Part shown: piece after piece, positions 60,944 through 64,000 of the stretch
How the letters are laid out: each line of letters starts with the position of its first letter
Numbering within the stretch: position 1 is the stretch's first letter
Assembly (NCBI GenBank): GCA_958415525.1
Contig: CATYZE010000005.1
Span: 40,986 to 104,985 of the forward strand
Reading direction: 5' to 3'
Length of the DNA stretch: 64,000 nucleotides
Source: an uncultured Collinsella sp.
Lineage (GTDB): Bacteria > Actinomycetota > Coriobacteriia > Coriobacteriales > Coriobacteriaceae
The notes under the pieces: model-generated
What the model was told of the DNA's origin: nothing
The model's input: the letters and a program-made list of their open reading frames with translations, nothing else
Database searches by the model: none
Position numbers and translations under genes: made by a program

Positions 60944-61366
60944 ATGGATACGACAAATAGCTCGCGCGAACTACATCTGACGGTGGCGAACGAAGACTAC
61001 TTGGAGTGCATGGTTCGCATTGAAAGCGAAGAGGGGGAAACCAACGGCGTGCGATCGGTCGACATCGCGCAGCGCCTTGGCGTCTCCAAGGCATCGGTCA
61101 ATAAAGCGGTTTCGGCGCTCAAGGCATCCGAGCTTGTCGAGCAATCGCACTACGGCAAGGTAGTCCTGACCGATCGCGGCCGCGAGGTTGGCACGGCTAT
61201 CTGGTACCGTCATCGCCTCGTCCGCACGTTTTTGGTTCAGGAGCTCGGTGTCGAATTTGAGCGAGCCGATTCCGAGGCCTGCATGATGGAGCATGCGCTA
61301 TCCGAGGACACGATGAACCGCTGGCTCGCCTATCTCGAAAAGCAGGGAATCAGCGTCGAGGAATAG
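60944..61366 (+). CDS. DtxR/MntR family metal-dependent regulator
   Basis: 140 residues. Winged helix (VDIAQRLGVSKASVNKAVSAL) and dimerisation/metal domain with YRHRLVRTFLVQELG and ACMMEHALSED (Glu-His ligands). Binds Mn or Fe and represses uptake genes. No SH3-like third domain, as in MntR. ATG 60944 follows GGACGGAAG. Ten bases before the methyltransferase gene. Confidence 0.88.
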   Translation: MDTTNSSRELHLTVANEDYLECMVRIESEEGETNGVRSVDIAQRLGVSKASVNKAVSALKASELVEQSHYGKVVLTDRGREVGTAIWYRHRLVRTFLVQELGVEFERADSEACMMEHALSEDTMNRWLAYLEKQGISVEE

Positions 61367-61376
61367 CGGGATATAT

Positions 61377-62270
61377 ATGGATACGAGTTATTACAACCGC
61401 TTTGGTGCCGAGGAGCTTACGCGCCGCTTGTCGAGCGAGACCTTGTTGGCGCAGGGCCCCATGGGCAGTGTTCTGTTGAGTGAGTACGATGCTGCCGATA
61501 TTCCACCGGCGTTTTGGAATCTGGCAGAGCCGCAGACCGTTTCTCGTATCCATCGCTTGTATGTCGCCGCCGGCGCGCAGGTACTCATTACCAATACCTT
61601 TCAGGCATCAAGCTATGCCCTCAAACACGACCAGATTGCGCCGTCCGTGGCGGAGGTCAATCGTGGGGCCGTCGACGATGCCCGCCAGGCGCACCCTCAG
61701 CTGCTGCTGGGCTCGATGGGTCCGATCGGTATTGAGTGGTTTGCCGAGGACTCTGCCGAGTTTCGTGAGATCCGAGGCATTGCGCGCGAACAGGCGCACG
61801 TCTTGCTCAATGCTGGTGTTGACGGTCTGCTGATCGAGACGGTGACGTCTATCCGTAATTTGCAGCCCATGCTTGCCGGCGCCCGAGATGCCGCCGATGG
61901 CATGCCTGTTCTGGTGAGTTTTGTCGTTGACGATAAGGGCGACCTGTTGGGCGATGGCCTCAACATCGAGGCAGCCGTTTTGTACGCCGAAAAACACGGC
62001 GCAAACTCGGTTGGTGTTAATTGCTGTTCGCTTGCGGCCGCGAACGCGGCGGTGCCCAGGATGGTTGCATCGGCGACTACTCCCGTCACGGTGCGTCCCA
62101 ACGTGGGCGATCCGGTCCAGACTCAGGATGGCCCCGTATGGCACGAGAACCCCGAAGCTTTCGCGCGCGCATGCATCGAATGGAGACATGCCGGTGCCGC
62201 AATGGTGGGCAGTTGCTGTGGAACCACGGCAATCACTACGGCAGCGATGGCCGAGGCGCTCGATATATAA
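61377..62270 (+). CDS. Homocysteine S-methyltransferase family protein
   Basis: 297 residues. MetH-N/BHMT fold with DGG-like QGPMGSVLL, ITNTFQASSYAL, zinc Cys in GVNCCSL and GSCCGTT. Transfers a methyl from S-methylmethionine or another donor to homocysteine (MmuM-like) or a thiol. Directly follows the MntR-like gene and may be in its operon. RBS weak (AGCGGG). Confidence 0.9.
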   Translation: MDTSYYNRFGAEELTRRLSSETLLAQGPMGSVLLSEYDAADIPPAFWNLAEPQTVSRIHRLYVAAGAQVLITNTFQASSYALKHDQIAPSVAEVNRGAVDDARQAHPQLLLGSMGPIGIEWFAEDSAEFREIRGIAREQAHVLLNAGVDGLLIETVTSIRNLQPMLAGARDAADGMPVLVSFVVDDKGDLLGDGLNIEAAVLYAEKHGANSVGVNCCSLAAANAAVPRMVASATTPVTVRPNVGDPVQTQDGPVWHENPEAFARACIEWRHAGAAMVGSCCGTTAITTAAMAEALDI

Positions 62271-62275
62271 AGGGC

Positions 62276-62304
62276 AAAACCGCTCCATACGGGGCGGTTT
62301 TTTT
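62276..62304 (+). terminator. Terminator after the homocysteine methyltransferase gene
   Basis: 11-bp stem 62276-62286 with 62291-62301 (one G-U), tetraloop ATAC, then T-run. Ends the MntR-methyltransferase transcript. Confidence 0.85.
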
Positions 62305-62428
62305 ATTGCTTGCATGTCCTCGGCTGCATTTGACCAATTGGTGAATGCTGGTGCCGGCAGGTTGCCGAGTGTGTATCGCGGGTATACCTCATGCGTACCA
62401 TGATCCAAACACTGTGAGGTGTCTGCGC

Positions 62429-63829
62429 GTGTGCGCGATAATTCATTTTGGAACTGACGGTTGGCGCGCTCGCGTCGATGAGGACTTCACTGCCGATAAC
62501 GTTGCCCGTATCGCCGATGCCGTCGGCGAGTTGTGGCAAAAGACCAATCCGGGCAAAACGGTATATATAGGGTTCGACACTCGGCCTCTGGCGGGCGAGT
62601 TCGCTGAGCTTGCGGCGGGTGTGCTAGCAGCGCACGGGCTAGACGCCGTGCTCGCTTCGCGACCTGTTCCGACCCCTGCCCTTACGTGGGCGGCGGCTTA
62701 TGACGGTGAGGCGTGCGGCGCGCTCATGGTGACGGGGTCCCATCATCCACAGGGTTATCTGTGTCTCAAGATTCGCATGGGTGACGGCTCAACCGCCAAC
62801 CAGGATGTCATCGAAGAGCTCGAAGAGACCATGGCTCCCGAGCCAATGGGGATCGAGGGGCAATATCGCACCGCGGATATCATTCCTGACTATATGCAGG
62901 CGGTGGCATCGTTTGTCGATGCCGAAGCCATCCGCGCCGCGCACCTGCGCGTGGTTGTTGACCCCATGGGCGGCGCAGCCCAGGGCTATCTAGCCGACTT
63001 GCTGCGCGAGCTTGGCGTTGAGGTGCACGAGATTCACGCCGGGCAGGCGCCTGACCAAGAAGATATCTGCCCCGACCCCGTTGAGCCGTGGGTGGACGCT
63101 TGCGAGCATACGGTTATCGAGGACGGAGCTTGCGCTGGCCTGGTGACCGACGGCGACGCCGACCGTATCGGCGCGGTTGACGAGCGCGGCAGATATATAC
63201 ATCCGCATCAGATCATGGCGCTCGTTTTGGGCGACTTGGTTCAATTTCGTAATTTGGAGGGGCGCGTCGTCGTCAATCTTTCGTGCTCGACGCTCGTGCG
63301 TCGCATTGCCGAGGCGCTTGGCTGCCGCGTGACCGTCAAACCAGTCGGTTTCAAATATATAGCGGCAGAGATGAAGAAGGGCGGCGTCCTCATAGGCGGC
63401 GAAGAAGCCGGTGGTATCGGCATCGCCGCGCATATGCCCGAGCGCGATGGAATCCTCGCCTGTCTGATTCTGTGTGAGCTTATGGCAAAGACGGACGCGC
63501 CTTTGGGCGTTCTGGTTGACCAACTCGAGGACAGTTTTGGTAAGACGAGTTACGGTCGACGCGATTTGCGCCTTGAGGCCGAAGATGCCGAAACGTTACG
63601 AACCCTGCTGCCGGGCGTAAACCCCAAGTCGATTTGTGGCAAGGTGCCGCAAAACGTTAGTCATATGGATGGCTTGCGTTTAGCATTCGAGGATGACACG
63701 TGGCTGCTGGTCCGTCCTAGCGGGACCGAACCAGTGGTGCGCGTCTACGCCGAGGGGTTCTCGGTGGAAGAACGTGATGAGTTGCTCGATGCTGGCTGTG
63801 CTTTAGCTAGGGGAACGTATCCGCTTTAA
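62429..63829 (+). CDS. Phosphoglucomutase/phosphomannomutase family phosphohexomutase
   Basis: 466 residues. Substrate loop FGTDGWRA near the N terminus, phosphoserine loop VTGSHHPQGY, metal loop DGDADRIGAVD, GGEEAGGIG and RPSGTEP. It interconverts hexose 1- and 6-phosphates. The start is GTG 62429, seven bases after GAGGTG. The VTGSHHP loop replaces the usual TASHNP, so substrate or activity may differ. Confidence 0.9.
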   Translation: MCAIIHFGTDGWRARVDEDFTADNVARIADAVGELWQKTNPGKTVYIGFDTRPLAGEFAELAAGVLAAHGLDAVLASRPVPTPALTWAAAYDGEACGALMVTGSHHPQGYLCLKIRMGDGSTANQDVIEELEETMAPEPMGIEGQYRTADIIPDYMQAVASFVDAEAIRAAHLRVVVDPMGGAAQGYLADLLRELGVEVHEIHAGQAPDQEDICPDPVEPWVDACEHTVIEDGACAGLVTDGDADRIGAVDERGRYIHPHQIMALVLGDLVQFRNLEGRVVVNLSCSTLVRRIAEALGCRVTVKPVGFKYIAAEMKKGGVLIGGEEAGGIGIAAHMPERDGILACLILCELMAKTDAPLGVLVDQLEDSFGKTSYGRRDLRLEAEDAETLRTLLPGVNPKSICGKVPQNVSHMDGLRLAFEDDTWLLVRPSGTEPVVRVYAEGFSVEERDELLDAGCALARGTYPL

Positions 63830-64000
63830 CCATGAGACTGCCTTATATAAAGAGATGCTCGGCGAGCGGTAGTTAACGGCTGGCAAACGTTAGTCGGATC
63901 CCAAATTGTGTAGGAAATGTGTGCGCCCAGATTCCCGCCCCGCACGCCCCTCCGGTCTGGCAATATATCTCCTTGCCGCGCGGCCCGGTCGGACCGGATC
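63830..64000. other. Window end without a supported gene
   Basis: The last 171 bases show no open frame with a ribosome site, no tRNA-like fold and no clear promoter. A short repeat GGCAA...TTGCC (63958-63976) is the only structure seen. Confidence 0.4.

Overview
The window is a single high-GC bacterial chromosome segment, gene-dense on both strands, with no tRNA or rRNA gene and no phage or insertion-sequence machinery that I can see. Gene content (atpBEFHAGDC followed by murA and an LCP-family ligase, prfA-prmC, a Kup system with a KdpD/KdpE-like pair, many MFS and ABC carriers, and a UbiD/UbiX locus) and codon use fit an anaerobic gut actinobacterium of the Coriobacteriia. Collinsella is my best guess; this is an inference, not something the sequence proves.

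Layout. 0.2-8.4 kb: LTA-synthase-like sulfatase, nitroreductase, Kup potassium transporter, a 56-residue membrane peptide, and a KdpD-like/KdpE-like two-component pair without kdpFABC. 8.5-15.4 kb: RlmKL-type rRNA methyltransferase with an eroded first methyltransferase half, HAD phosphatase, transaldolase-like aldolase, Tex. 15.7-20.2 kb: an SDR-MFS-Gfo/Idh operon facing a LysR regulator, with an 11-base G tract in the operon. 20.4-24.6 kb: a marR-ABC-ABC multidrug-type operon. 25.2-28.2 kb: PLP-type kinase, TIGR04076 protein, LMW tyrosine phosphatase, MFS efflux protein. 28.3-33.3 kb: a prenyl-FMN decarboxylase module (LpdD-like/Nudix fusion, DASS carrier, UbiD, UbiX). 33.3-37.7 kb: MerR regulator, a lower-GC AAA/DUF4143 cassette flanked by near-identical hairpins, a secretory or envelope protein of unknown role, and a mutarotase-like protein. 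38-42.4 kb: a polar amino-acid ABC importer and an M20 peptidase. 42.6-49.5 kb: prfA, prmC, a HicAB toxin-antitoxin pair, a Sua5/YrdC protein, glpK, upp. 49.7-59.2 kb: the complete F1Fo ATP synthase operon, murA, an LCP protein. 59.6-63.8 kb: pepT, an MntR/DtxR-like regulator, a homocysteine S-methyltransferase and a phosphohexomutase.

Two things stand out. First, the intergenic DNA holds several families of inverted repeats. One, seen as near-complete copies at 43700-43864 and 59327-59490 and as partial copies at 24717 and 59232, keeps four stems and two bulges although the stem sequences differ. That is the signature of a structured RNA (covariation), and I do not recognise it as a named RNA class. 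Second, the UbiD/UbiX locus is preceded by a fusion of an LpdD-like prenyl-flavin chaperone domain to an isopentenyl-diphosphate-isomerase-like Nudix domain. The catalytic cysteine of that Nudix domain appears to be displaced, which suggests it may make dimethylallyl phosphate, the UbiX prenyl donor, instead of isomerising IPP.
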